Shown here: positions 51,525-60,385 of the stretch, piece by piece | How the letters are laid out: each line of letters begins with the position of its first letter | Numbering within the stretch: position 1 is the stretch's first letter | From: Prochlorococcus sp. AG-409-L14 | GTDB taxonomy: Bacteria > Cyanobacteriota > Cyanobacteriia > PCC-6307 > Cyanobiaceae | NCBI GenBank assembly: GCA_003215545.1 | Contig: QCKF01000001.1 | Coordinates: forward strand, 1-64,000 | Reading direction: 5' to 3' | Length of the DNA: 64,000 bases | Position numbers and translations under genes: made by a program | Notes under the pieces: generated by a model | Databases searched by the model: none | Told to the model about the DNA's origin: nothing | Seen by the model: the letters and a program-made list of their open reading frames with translations, nothing else

Positions 51525-51665
51525 ATGAAAAACTCTGATCAACTCAATTCAATTGCTAATCCTCGTCTAGCCGAGCGTCTTAATGGTTGGGCAGCAATGA
51601 TGGGATTTTGGGCTTTGATTGGTGCCTATGTATCAACAGGGCAAATCCTTCCTGGAATTGTTTAA
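51525..51665 (+). CDS. hli: High-light-inducible (Hlip) protein
   Basis: Manual translation: MKNSDQLNSIANPRLAERLNGWAAMMGFWALIGAYVSTGQILPGIV*. Confidence 0.92.
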   Translation: MKNSDQLNSIANPRLAERLNGWAAMMGFWALIGAYVSTGQILPGIV

Positions 51666-51669
51666 ACAA

Positions 51670-51735
51670 TGGAATTTAATCCTTTCAAACCATTCAAACA
51701 ATTTATTGAAGGGATCTATAAGAGATCCAACTAAT
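51670..51735 (+). CDS. 21 aa peptide immediately downstream of hli
   Basis: MEFNPFKPFKQFIEGIYKRSN*; starts 4 nt after the hli stop. Confidence 0.35.
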
Positions 51736-51757
51736 CCTCTTTCAAAATAATCCTAAA

Positions 51758-51931
51758 ATGAGCATTGGTACATTATTTCTAGCATCCATATCTACTGGAA
51801 TCATTACCCAGGATGAATTGGGATGGATAACTAGAAATCAATTAGAGTTCTCTAGATGTGAACAATCAATAGCTTTAAAACTGGGCCAATTAATAGATTC
51901 AGGTCAGCTCCAACTTGGATGCAGAATTTGA
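51758..51931 (+). CDS. Hypothetical 57 aa protein, paralogue of 26082..26282
   Basis: MSIGTLFLASISTGIITQDELGWITRNQLEFSRCEQSIALKLGQLIDSGQLQLGCRI*. Confidence 0.7.
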   Translation: MSIGTLFLASISTGIITQDELGWITRNQLEFSRCEQSIALKLGQLIDSGQLQLGCRI

Positions 51932-51971
51932 ATCTTATAATAGGAAATTTTAATGTTCTTATCTAATCATT

Positions 51972-52154
51972 ATGACAACATCATCTCTAATACTTAATCA
52001 AGATCTCTTTAGAGATCGTCAATTCTTACGGACTGGATTGTTCCTAAGCATTTCATTGCTTGTAGTATTGATTGGAATTGAGTTCCACTATCAATATCTT
52101 CATAATCCAGCAGTTCACATTTTCTTTCAATCAAAAGGACTTTTCCTTTTCTAA
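51972..52154 (+). CDS. Hypothetical single-TM protein
   Basis: MTTSSLILNQDLFRDRQFLRTGLFLSISLLVVLIGIEFHYQYLHNPAVHIFFQSKGLFLF. Confidence 0.65.
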   Translation: MTTSSLILNQDLFRDRQFLRTGLFLSISLLVVLIGIEFHYQYLHNPAVHIFFQSKGLFLF

Positions 52155-52198
52155 TCAAAGAGTCAAATCTAATTATTTCCAATCTGCTAAAGATTAAA

Positions 52199-52306
52199 AT
52201 GCCTGAAAAAGTTTCTAATGCTCTAAGCTCACCATTTCGAGAGTTAGTTGAATTCTCTTTCTTTTGTGTCATCGGCATAACTGCTGGATGGATAGGTCTT
52301 TTGTGA
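52199..52306 (+). CDS. Hypothetical 35 aa single-TM protein
   Basis: Manual translation: MPEKVSNALSSPFRELVEFSFFCVIGITAGWIGLL*. Confidence 0.55.
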   Translation: MPEKVSNALSSPFRELVEFSFFCVIGITAGWIGLL

Positions 52307-52458
52307 ATTTCTTCTCGGTAATCTATTTCGCTTCTGTAGCGGCATTGTTATACATCGCAGCATTTTTTGTGAGAATCCTTTCAAGAAGAAGATCAACTAA
52401 TTGATTTGCATTGCTTTTCTAATTCAAAACGAATTTCCTCTATTTTTTATTTACTGCT

Positions 52459-52635
52459 ATGTCTTTAGGTGAACTTCAAGCATCTGTAGATAATTTTTCT
52501 GCATGGAAAGCAATCCTGTGGTGTTTTTATCCGATAGCTACTCTTGTTCTATTGGAATTGCTCTTAAGACAAATTGATGATGACGATGATCAAGATGGAG
52601 GAAAGATGATTCCAGTCATGCAAGGTGCTCAGTAA
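52459..52635 (+). CDS. Hypothetical 58 aa single-TM acidic protein
   Basis: Manual translation: MSLGELQASVDNFSAWKAILWCFYPIATLVLLELLLRQIDDDDDQDGGKMIPVMQGAQ*. Confidence 0.65.
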   Translation: MSLGELQASVDNFSAWKAILWCFYPIATLVLLELLLRQIDDDDDQDGGKMIPVMQGAQ

Positions 52636-52807
52636 GAAGATTTTCAAGTATTGATTTGACCTTTTTGCTTAGAATTACTCCTCTAACCTCCTAATCCCTT
52701 TCTTTATATCGCCATACCCTGCAAAGCTTTTCTGAGGCACAATGAAGACAGGCTTAAGAACTGCTAGCCGGTTCCATACACACCAAATACACACCCTGTA
52801 ATCCACT

Positions 52808-52918
52808 AAAAACCCTTGATATGACTGAAATCAACTACTGGCTAATGAAAAGCGGCATTTGAGTGGTGGAAAGCGATTACAAGGAATTGGAAAAATCCAT
52901 ACAAACTAAATACACACT
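52808..52918 (+). repeat. Dispersed EVE-start-like repeat, copy 3
   Basis: CCCTTGATATGACTGAAATCAACTACTGGCTAATGAAAAGCGGCATTTGAGTGGTGGAAAGCGATTACAAGGAATTGGAAAAATCC. Confidence 0.8.
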
Positions 52919-53274
52919 TTTCGTTGATTTCTAAAGAGTAGAAAAAAGCCGCCATTCAACACTTAGGAAAATTTGATTCTTGATCATTCCTTGTCAGTGA
53001 AGGGTTTTGATAGCAACCGATCGCAGCTAGTCAAGAATTTCTATTCAAACTTTATTCAAACTTGCATCCAAGAGATTAATCACAAGTAAGTATCACTAAG
53101 AATTAGGGAACTCGACAAGTATTAGAGAATACTTAAATCCAATATTATGTATTTATTGAGACTCAATATAGTTAGGCTATCAAGATAAAGCTCTATTTTA
53201 GTGGAAAATGTACCAGAAAGAACAATAAGTATCTTCATTAATCTATATGTTTAAATCACTTTTATAAGGTTCAC

Positions 53275-53457
53275 ATGAAAAATTCCATCAGCACAAAACA
53301 GCTAAATAGAGTTAAAGCAATCGTTAGGCATTTTAAAAATTCTCCTCCACAAGGATATAGGTATATATCTGCATCGATAATGCGACCTCTTAAAAATAGA
53401 ATCGATGACTATTGGAGCCGTGAGATTGAACTTCACAATAGAGAATATGAAATATAA
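53275..53457 (+). CDS. Hypothetical protein
   Basis: 60 aa basic ORF. Confidence 0.5.
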   Translation: MKNSISTKQLNRVKAIVRHFKNSPPQGYRYISASIMRPLKNRIDDYWSREIELHNREYEI

Positions 53458-53479
53458 ATATTTTAATCACAATTATTTT

Positions 53480-53698
53480 CTAAAAGATTTCTTGACCAAC
53501 CTTGAATCTTGATGATCTCGCAATTTCTAATGTCTCTTTCTTGGGAAGAACTTCAATCAAACTTTCATACGGATCAAGCTCGTTGGCTATCAAACAAGAT
53601 TCATATGGTTCTAATTCTACAAAAAATTGCTCATCATGAGAATTCATAAATAATTGATAGAGACTATTGATTGAAAGAAAAGAATTTATAGGAGCCAA
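53480..53698 (-). CDS. Hypothetical protein
   Basis: 72 aa ORF upstream of which lies a second hli gene. Confidence 0.45.
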   Translation of the reverse strand: MAPINSFLSINSLYQLFMNSHDEQFFVELEPYESCLIANELDPYESLIEVLPKKETLEIARSSRFKVGQEIF

Positions 53699-53717
53699 AA
53701 GGCTCCTATAAAGGTAA

Positions 53718-53843
53718 TTAAAATATGCCTGGAACTATTTGCCCTGTAGTGGCATATGTTCCAATTGCCACTAGAAACCCAAGCATTGCTGCCCATCCAT
53801 TATATTTTTCAGCTTTCTCACTCATCAGATCTTTAGCAGTCAT
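53718..53843 (-). CDS. hli: High-light-inducible (Hlip) protein, second copy
   Basis: Manual translation: MTAKDLMSEKAEKYNGWAAMLGFLVAIGTYATTGQIVPGIF*. Confidence 0.9.
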   Translation of the reverse strand: MTAKDLMSEKAEKYNGWAAMLGFLVAIGTYATTGQIVPGIF

Positions 53844-54111
53844 AAGAAATCTCCAAAAAAAGGATAATCAAAAGATATCAAAATAAGCACTTAGTCACTG
53901 TAATGAAAAATACATTTCATATCGATTGATCAAGTTTTTATTCATTCTCTAGTTTGGAATGATATCAATAGCTACAAACTGCTTCAAATTAGTATAAATT
54001 ATAGCCAATAGTGTTCAGGCTTCAAAAGCTTTCATAGAGATCATCTTTGACAGTGTAAATAACTACATAATTGAACGATTTATTGCTTTAAATTAGTTTA
54101 GTTGAAAGAAA

Positions 54112-54324
54112 TTGTTTTTACGAATGGCATCAGAAGCAGGTACACAAGAATGTTATGCATTACTAAAAGTCAAAGTAAATATTGAAGAGGCAATAAAATT
54201 GATAGCAAAACCAAAGCATGCAGAACATATAAAACAGCAATTACTAGCTGTTCACAACCAGCTTGAAGGCATGCATGAACTTAAAAGACGCGTTGTTCAG
54301 TCAAATGCTGAATCTTCAATCTAA
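54112..54324 (+). CDS. Hypothetical protein (start may be MASEAG at 54124)
   Basis: 70 aa ORF. Confidence 0.55.
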   Translation: MFLRMASEAGTQECYALLKVKVNIEEAIKLIAKPKHAEHIKQQLLAVHNQLEGMHELKRRVVQSNAESSI

Positions 54325-54414
54325 GGAATTTGACCTTATAGACCTGAGAGAGAGATTAAAGACTGTTTAACAGATCTCAATAAGCTAAAAAGAAGTTGAG
54401 CTCGAAAAAATTAA

Positions 54415-54690
54415 TTGGCAATCTCAATCACATCACCCTGCCCTGAAAGCACTATCAACGAGTTAGGGATAAAGGAATGGCCAATATGGACTTGTGATCC
54501 AAGTTCATTTCCTTGGACATATAGCGATAAGGAGACTTGTTTAATTCTGGAAGGAGATGTGACGGTGACGCCTAACGAAGGTCAGCCTGTCAGGTTTGGG
54601 GTCGGGGATCTAGTTGTCTTTCCCAAAGGAATGTCTTGTACATGGGAAGTACATAAAGCAGTCCGAAAGCACTATCGTTTTGGTGACTAG
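54415..54690 (+). CDS. DUF861-type cupin, copy 2 (TTG start)
   Basis: Near-identical protein to 48117..48392; flanking DNA also similar. Confidence 0.88.
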   Translation: MAISITSPCPESTINELGIKEWPIWTCDPSSFPWTYSDKETCLILEGDVTVTPNEGQPVRFGVGDLVVFPKGMSCTWEVHKAVRKHYRFGD

Positions 54691-54751
54691 AAAATCTATG
54701 AACCCCTGAGATCGAAGGTTTACCCAAACCGCCCATTTTCGCCCAAATCCC

Positions 54752-54843
54752 TTGCTATGACTGAGATAAACTACTGGATCATGAAAAGCGGCATTTGAGT
54801 GGTGGAAAGGGATTACAAGGAATTTGAAAAATCCGTTCACACA
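54752..54843 (+). repeat. Dispersed EVE-start-like repeat, copy 4
   Basis: CCCTTGCTATGACTGAGATAAACTACTGGATCATGAAAAGCGGCATTTGAGTGGTGGAAAGGGATTACAAGGAATTTGAAAAATCCGTTCACAC. Confidence 0.85.
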
Positions 54844-54995
54844 AAGTTCACACCACTCTTTTCATGACTGGCGGTGTTCTATCAATGCCTCAGATAGCGA
54901 GCCAAGCCAAGAGCAATACATAGACCTATTCCAACGTTCCAAATCAAAGCTTGATTTCTTAGAAGCCAACGAATCATTCCGTCAGGACTTTCTTT

Positions 54996-55631
54996 CTAAA
55001 GAGATTCTGGCAAAGCAGAATTAGATTTCGAATCTCCCCATGGACCAATATTGAATGGAAGCATTTCGCGCCAACCACCTGTCTTAGAAAGCTTCCTATC
55101 TGCTTCCTTAATTTGTTTAATAGTCCTTAATTCTCCCATTGCCAAGCCAGTAAGCATTGGGAATTCTTGTATTAATTTCCCTACTGGCTTTTTATTGACG
55201 AAATTAAAACTCTGAATAGTCTTCTTGCCAGCTTTGTCATATCCAATAACTGTGAAATAAAAATCAGCTTCTTTTCCTAATTGCGAACCTCCCATTCCTC
55301 CCGCGACTCCACCACCTATCAATCCAGGCAGGCAAAGAACTACTGTCCAACATGTAGCAATTGCTCCTGCAACAACTCCTGCAGTTGCTCCCCCAGTAGC
55401 ACCAACTGCAGAGGCGGCCTTATTGTGCTCCTCAAAACCCCCTGTGTACCACTGTGCAATTCTGTGCTGAGGCATAAATCCATTCGGGCCAGTAAAGCCT
55501 TTCCCATCAAGAGAAATTTTGCAATCAACACCTCCACAGAGTGCGTCGTAAACCCCTGCCATTGCAATCCCATTACTTTGAACTAATGAGATTGCTAAAC
55601 CAACAGCTAAAAGCCTCTTAGAAGATCTCAT
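54996..55631 (-). CDS. Hypothetical secreted protein with Gly/Ala-rich hydrophobic segment
   Basis: Signal peptide LLAVGLAISLVQSNGIAMA; GATGGATAGVVAGAIA...GGGVAGGMGGSQLG. Confidence 0.6.
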   Translation of the reverse strand: MRSSKRLLAVGLAISLVQSNGIAMAGVYDALCGGVDCKISLDGKGFTGPNGFMPQHRIAQWYTGGFEEHNKAASAVGATGGATAGVVAGAIATCWTVVLCLPGLIGGGVAGGMGGSQLGKEADFYFTVIGYDKAGKKTIQSFNFVNKKPVGKLIQEFPMLTGLAMGELRTIKQIKEADRKLSKTGGWREMLPFNIGPWGDSKSNSALPESL

Positions 55632-55817
55632 AAAATTTCCCTATTCAAAACTTACTTCTAAATATAAATATAATCCAAGTGATTGAACTCAACTCTTAGA
55701 AGTCCTAAAAACAACAACCAGTCCTTCCCTTCAATGGGTGCAATCAGAACTAAGTTATTAATATCTCAATAGAGATTAAATAATCTTTCTACCCCAACTT
55801 TCACCAAAGCCCTTGCT

Positions 55818-56291
55818 ATGACTGAGAATATCTCCTATTGGCTAATGAAAAGCGAGCCCAATGTCTATAGCATCAAAAACCTTGAGAAAGAAAAAACCAC
55901 TATTTGGGATGGAATACGTAACTACCAAGCAAGAAACTTTATGCGTTCAATGAAAATTGGAGATATTGCTTTTTTTTATCACTCAAACTGTAAAGTTCCA
56001 GGGATAGTTGGATTAATGGAGGTTACCAAGTTAAATATAGTTGACCCAACACAATTTGATCCTAAATCAAAGTACTTTGATTCAAAGTCCAAGAAAGAAT
56101 TTCCTAGATGGGATTGTGTGGAAGTGAAATATCTAGGTGAATACGAGAAAGGGTTGAGTTTAGAAGACTTAAAGAATCTCTATAAGCCTAATGAACTTCA
56201 GGTTGTCAGAAAAGGCAATAGACTTTCAATAATTCCAGTTTCAATTTCAACAGCAGAAGAGATGAAAATTACACTTGGAAAATTCAAGTAA
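55818..56291 (+). CDS. EVE-domain protein
   Basis: YWLMKSEPNVYSIKNLEKEKTTIWDGIRNYQARNFMRSMKIGDIAFFYHSNC. Confidence 0.93.
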   Translation: MTENISYWLMKSEPNVYSIKNLEKEKTTIWDGIRNYQARNFMRSMKIGDIAFFYHSNCKVPGIVGLMEVTKLNIVDPTQFDPKSKYFDSKSKKEFPRWDCVEVKYLGEYEKGLSLEDLKNLYKPNELQVVRKGNRLSIIPVSISTAEEMKITLGKFK

Positions 56292-56410
56292 TTCTTTTAC
56301 AGGCAAGTCTTATATATTTGCTATTAATTATTAATTTAGTATAGTCTAGAGAAAAAATCACTAAATTTAAACGACATATATCCTTTTCCTTAGCCAACAC
56401 AAATCAGCAA

Positions 56411-56746
56411 TCATGCTCCATTTTCGATAAATGATTCAAGGCTAAACATATTCCCAACATAAAGTCTTGTAATAGTCCGAGATTCAACACCATGTTGAAC
56501 TAAAAAACCTGCCAATGCCGCTTGAATAAGTCTGTATTGATCCCAATTTGGATAACGCTCTATAAAACTTGCCATAGCCAGTTGCAATTGCAATGGCAAC
56601 TGAGCCTCAAAACTCACCACACTACTTTCTTGATCCAACTTCTGGGTTCCGAAATCCTCGGAGAGAATAGATAAAGCTGGGGTATCTTCCGAAACCAGAG
56701 ATTCCAAAGCTACATTTTCCATCATGCAAAACTTGTGCAACGACAA
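56411..56746 (-). CDS. DUF2811-like protein
   Basis: VSFEAQLPLQLQLAMASFIERYPNWDQYRLIQAALAGFLVQHG. Confidence 0.75.
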   Translation of the reverse strand: MSLHKFCMMENVALESLVSEDTPALSILSEDFGTQKLDQESSVVSFEAQLPLQLQLAMASFIERYPNWDQYRLIQAALAGFLVQHGVESRTITRLYVGNMFSLESFIENGA

Positions 56747-57032
56747 CTAGTTCTCCACATGCAGCCCGACTAGTCAAGTGACTCGCAACATGGATAGTCT
56801 CACCACGTCCGAAGTTAAGACTCTTGATTTTGCAGGCAATCACCATTAGCCCTACAACACCAATCCATATAGCTGAGAATAAGTCGAAGTCAATCAAATC
56901 AAAACTTATCCGACTTTTTCCACAACGCCTAGTCAACAATTAAATTCAAGCCCTATGGCTGTGGAAAAGCTGTGAAATACCTCTTCAGGTTAGGGGAAAG
57001 AAAGAGGCATTTTTTGTTATAAGGCAAACTAA

Positions 57033-57422
57033 TCAATACAAGGAATCCCACATTTTTCTCATTGCTGTAACGAATTCTTCAGCAGCTGGGGCAGGCCAAA
57101 AAACTTCAAACCCCCTAGAAAAACCACTAGGCCCTTGCCCTTGAAGGATGAGCCTTAGGCTCCATGTCTCTCTATCTCCTTCAAGGCAAGCCCATAGAGA
57201 CTGTCTTTCAATTTCTATGGAGACAGCCTCCTGAGGCATTAATTCGCCTAATTGCACTTGATATTGCGAAACAAGGTCTGTAAAAACCTCAACCAAGAGA
57301 AATCCCTCACTTTCGGTAAGTTCAACCGCCCATATTTCTCCTGCAATTAAGACTGGATAATCTCCACGTAAAGGATCTCTGGCCAATCGCCATCCAGGAC
57401 CCTCGTCTTGCTGCAAGATCAA
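57033..57422 (-). CDS. DUF1818-like protein
   Basis: [37 protein letters not shown]; overlaps the upstream rpoZ by 4 nt. Confidence 0.8.
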   Translation of the reverse strand: MILQQDEGPGWRLARDPLRGDYPVLIAGEIWAVELTESEGFLLVEVFTDLVSQYQVQLGELMPQEAVSIEIERQSLWACLEGDRETWSLRLILQGQGPSGFSRGFEVFWPAPAAEEFVTAMRKMWDSLY

Positions 57423-57646
57423 CCAGGTAGTAAGTCTGGTTGATCTTGCTCATCACTGAGCTCAACAATGGCCCTCTGGACAGGCTTTACACTTGATTCC
57501 TCTAAAAGTCCATCGAAGTCATCGAACCTTCGCTGCTTCGCACGAAAAGCTATACGAACGGTTGTTAAATACCTATTTGTGGAATGACGTATAAGGCTCT
57601 CTCCTCGTTTAGCAAGATCTTTCGAGTCCAATCCAGAGTTAAGCAC
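57419..57646 (-). CDS. rpoZ: RNA polymerase omega subunit
   Basis: [35 protein letters not shown]. Confidence 0.88.
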   Translation of the reverse strand: MLNSGLDSKDLAKRGESLIRHSTNRYLTTVRIAFRAKQRRFDDFDGLLEESSVKPVQRAIVELSDEQDQPDLLPG

Positions 57647-57696
57647 TTAAAAATCTATATCTCCTTTAATTCTAGTTGAAAGGGGTGAGTTAGATA

Positions 57697-57999
57697 TCAA
57701 AAAGTTTCTATGAAAGGTTTTTCCAGTGGAAAAAACCTTTCATCTACTCCAGGAGCACGCAGAACTGTTCGTCTACCCAATCCAAGTTCAGCTAGCGGCA
57801 CCACAATTAGCCCCATCAAACGATGAACCTGATTCATATGTTGAGCATCTATACAATCAATCAGAATCATTCCACAAGCACGTTCCATTACACAATGTTT
57901 TATTGGGTTCAAATCTTTTTGAAGTAATGGCTCTTCTCTATAAAAAGAAAAGATCAAGCACTGCAACCTATCCATTGTTAAAACGTCCCTTACTCTCAT
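57697..57999 (-). CDS. Hypothetical protein
   Basis: 100 aa ORF divergent from the Hsp70-like gene; an opposing + ORF (57726..58043) overlaps it. Confidence 0.4.
   Translation of the reverse strand: MRVRDVLTMDRLQCLIFSFYREEPLLQKDLNPIKHCVMERACGMILIDCIDAQHMNQVHRLMGLIVVPLAELGLGRRTVLRAPGVDERFFPLEKPFIETF
57710..57743. repeat. Inverted repeat (hairpin)
   Basis: ATGAAAGGTTTTTCC-agt-GGAAAAAACCTTTCAT. Confidence 0.7.
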
Positions 58000-58017
58000 A
58001 TAGCACTAAAGCTGCAT

Positions 58018-59625
58018 ATGGACACACAAATCAATCCAAATAGCAGCTCTGCTATTAATTCATCGACAGATAAAGGTACATTGGCAATAGATCTTGGAAA
58101 CACCACAACAGTAGTTGCCTTTCAAGGTGAATTCGATCAAAAGCCAAGACTTTTAGATCTACCTCCTATTACAAGAATATCTGGCGAAATACCTAGCTTG
58201 ATATGGTTTGGCAATCAATCAATGGATCAAATATTTATTGGGCAACAAGTTATCGAAATGGGACTAAATAACAGAGAGAGCTTAGAGCTTTCAAGTGATT
58301 TCAAACGATGGATAGGTTCAAATAAACTCAATCCACATAGCGATAAAAATCTAAGTCCTGAGGCAGCAGGCGAGATAATATTGAAAGAAATCTGGACTAG
58401 AATGCCAGAAAACCTGGATATAAAAAGGCTAGTATTAACTGCTCCAGTAGATACTTATAAATCTTATAGAAGTTGGCTCCAGAAGGTTTGCAACAAGCTT
58501 CCTGTCGAAGAGATTGCACTTGTAGATGAACCTACTGCTGCTGCATTAGGAGCAGGTCTTCCACCAGGATCAAAACTTTTAGTAGTTGATATTGGGGGGA
58601 GCACTAGTGACCTTTCATTAGTTGAACTTGAGGGTGGAGAAGGGCGTCCAGATCCTGTAGCACAACTTATGAGATTTAATGGAGTAGATCTGGAAGGAAA
58701 AACAAAACAAGTTCTTCGCTGTGCGAAAGTTCTCGGGAAGGCAGGCTTCAGCATTGGGGGGAGAGATATAGATCGTTGGATAGTTAGTCATATTTATCCT
58801 CAAACTCCTATTAATGAAAGTCTGTTAAATGCAGCAGAGAAGCTTAAATGTAAATTAAGTGAAGGTATTATTAGAGAAACACAGGTGATAACATCATCTA
58901 CAGATGACAATATTTATACTCTTAGACTTTCTAGAGACGCATTTGAAGAGTTACTAAATCAACAAGGTTTAATTAGGGTTTTAGATTCACTTTTAGAGAA
59001 TACCTTAGCAGGTGGCCGTGCCAACAGTTGCACGCTAGAGGATCTTGAAGGTGTCGTTCTTGTAGGAGGAGGTTCACGTATACCTTTAATCCGTAAGTGG
59101 TTAGAAGAAAAAGTACATCCAACACCTCTTCTGACCCCACCTGCAGTCGAAGCAGTTGCAGTAGGTGCATTAAAACTTACTCCAGAAGTAACAATAAGGG
59201 ATGTACTAAGTCGTGGAGTATCTCTTCGCTGTTGGGATCAAAGAACACAAAGGCACATTTGGCACCCACTATTTTTTGCAGGCCAGCCCTGGCCAACTAA
59301 TAGACCATTAGAAATAGTTCTTTCCGCAAGTAGAGATAATCAAACAGAATTAGAATTAACTATTGGTGAACCTGAGATTGAAGGTAATCATGAGGTAATT
59401 TATACAAATGGTATCCCAACTATTCAATCCATTTCAACTGAAAAAAGATTTATACCCTGGTCAAACAATCCAACATCAATAAAACTTGATCCACCAGGAA
59501 AAATAGGAGAAGACTGCCTAAGAATTAGATTTAGTATTGACAATAACTCCAAGCTAATTATGGAAGCAATAGACATGAGAAATAATCAAGACTTAACTAA
59601 AGAAGCATTAGGTTCAGTGAAATAA
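58018..59625 (+). CDS. Hsp70/DnaK-like chaperone family protein
   Basis: AIDLGNTTTVVAF, VDEPTAAALGAGL, LLVVDIGGSTSDLSLVEL, VVLVGGGSRIPLIRKWLEE. Confidence 0.92.
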   Translation: MDTQINPNSSSAINSSTDKGTLAIDLGNTTTVVAFQGEFDQKPRLLDLPPITRISGEIPSLIWFGNQSMDQIFIGQQVIEMGLNNRESLELSSDFKRWIGSNKLNPHSDKNLSPEAAGEIILKEIWTRMPENLDIKRLVLTAPVDTYKSYRSWLQKVCNKLPVEEIALVDEPTAAALGAGLPPGSKLLVVDIGGSTSDLSLVELEGGEGRPDPVAQLMRFNGVDLEGKTKQVLRCAKVLGKAGFSIGGRDIDRWIVSHIYPQTPINESLLNAAEKLKCKLSEGIIRETQVITSSTDDNIYTLRLSRDAFEELLNQQGLIRVLDSLLENTLAGGRANSCTLEDLEGVVLVGGGSRIPLIRKWLEEKVHPTPLLTPPAVEAVAVGALKLTPEVTIRDVLSRGVSLRCWDQRTQRHIWHPLFFAGQPWPTNRPLEIVLSASRDNQTELELTIGEPEIEGNHEVIYTNGIPTIQSISTEKRFIPWSNNPTSIKLDPPGKIGEDCLRIRFSIDNNSKLIMEAIDMRNNQDLTKEALGSVK

Positions 59626-59663
59626 TCTAAATAGTCTTTCTTCCCATAGTCAATTCAAAAGCA

Positions 59664-60221
59664 TCAGCTAGTTTCATTCTTAATCAGATAAACCCCTTCT
59701 TCTTCATCTATATCTCTAAGCCTCAATTCAATTGATTCAGTTCTTCGCGTTGGCACCTTTCGTCCATAAAAATCAGGTTGAACAGGCAACTCTCTATGCC
59801 CTCTGTCAACCATAACTAGCAACATTACTCGTTGAGGACGTCCCCATACCTGTAAAGCTTCAAGTGCAGCTCTAACTGTCCTCCCAGTAAAAATCACATC
59901 ATCAACTAAAAGGATCTCTCGACCTTCCACACTTGCGGGCAAATCAGTTGGTTCAACCATCCGAGTTCCTACTCGAACCAGGTCATCTCTATGAAAAGTC
60001 GGATCAAGAGTGCCCTGCGCGATTGAATGCCCAGTAATAGCCTCTAACTCTTTAGCTAAAACTCTTGACAAATGAACTCCTCTTGTAGGGATTCCAAGCA
60101 GCAAAAGAGACTCACTATTAGAGATAGCCTCAAGAACTTGTGAGGCCAAGCGTTTCAGAGTTCGACTCAACTCTTTTTCCGAAAGAATCTCAACCCTGTC
60201 ATTTCGAGGGAAGTCTGTCAT
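59664..60221 (-). CDS. pyrR: PyrR bifunctional regulator/uracil phosphoribosyltransferase
   Basis: LLLLGIPTRGVHLSRVLAKEL, EILLVDDVIFTGRTVRAALEAL. Confidence 0.93.
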   Translation of the reverse strand: MTDFPRNDRVEILSEKELSRTLKRLASQVLEAISNSESLLLLGIPTRGVHLSRVLAKELEAITGHSIAQGTLDPTFHRDDLVRVGTRMVEPTDLPASVEGREILLVDDVIFTGRTVRAALEALQVWGRPQRVMLLVMVDRGHRELPVQPDFYGRKVPTRRTESIELRLRDIDEEEGVYLIKNETS

Positions 60222-60385
60222 TGAAAAGTTCGATGGAGACTGATTTTATGCTCAAAACTACAAAACGCATATTCCGTTGCATTGGCAAAAGCTGACGGAA
60301 GACAAGTCAAAATCCAACCCAAAAACGTTTAGAGGAAGTAATTTGATATTTAGGCACCAATTAAAGCGGAGTCATTCCCTGCAAA

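Noticed and set aside
54757-54797. MTEINYWIMKSGI* as a real 13 aa peptide gene
   Set aside because: Better explained as a truncated EVE start carried in a dispersed repeat.
58464-59300. Several ORFs antisense or out of frame within the Hsp70-like gene
   Set aside because: The Hsp70 frame has strong motif support; the others look like composition artefacts.
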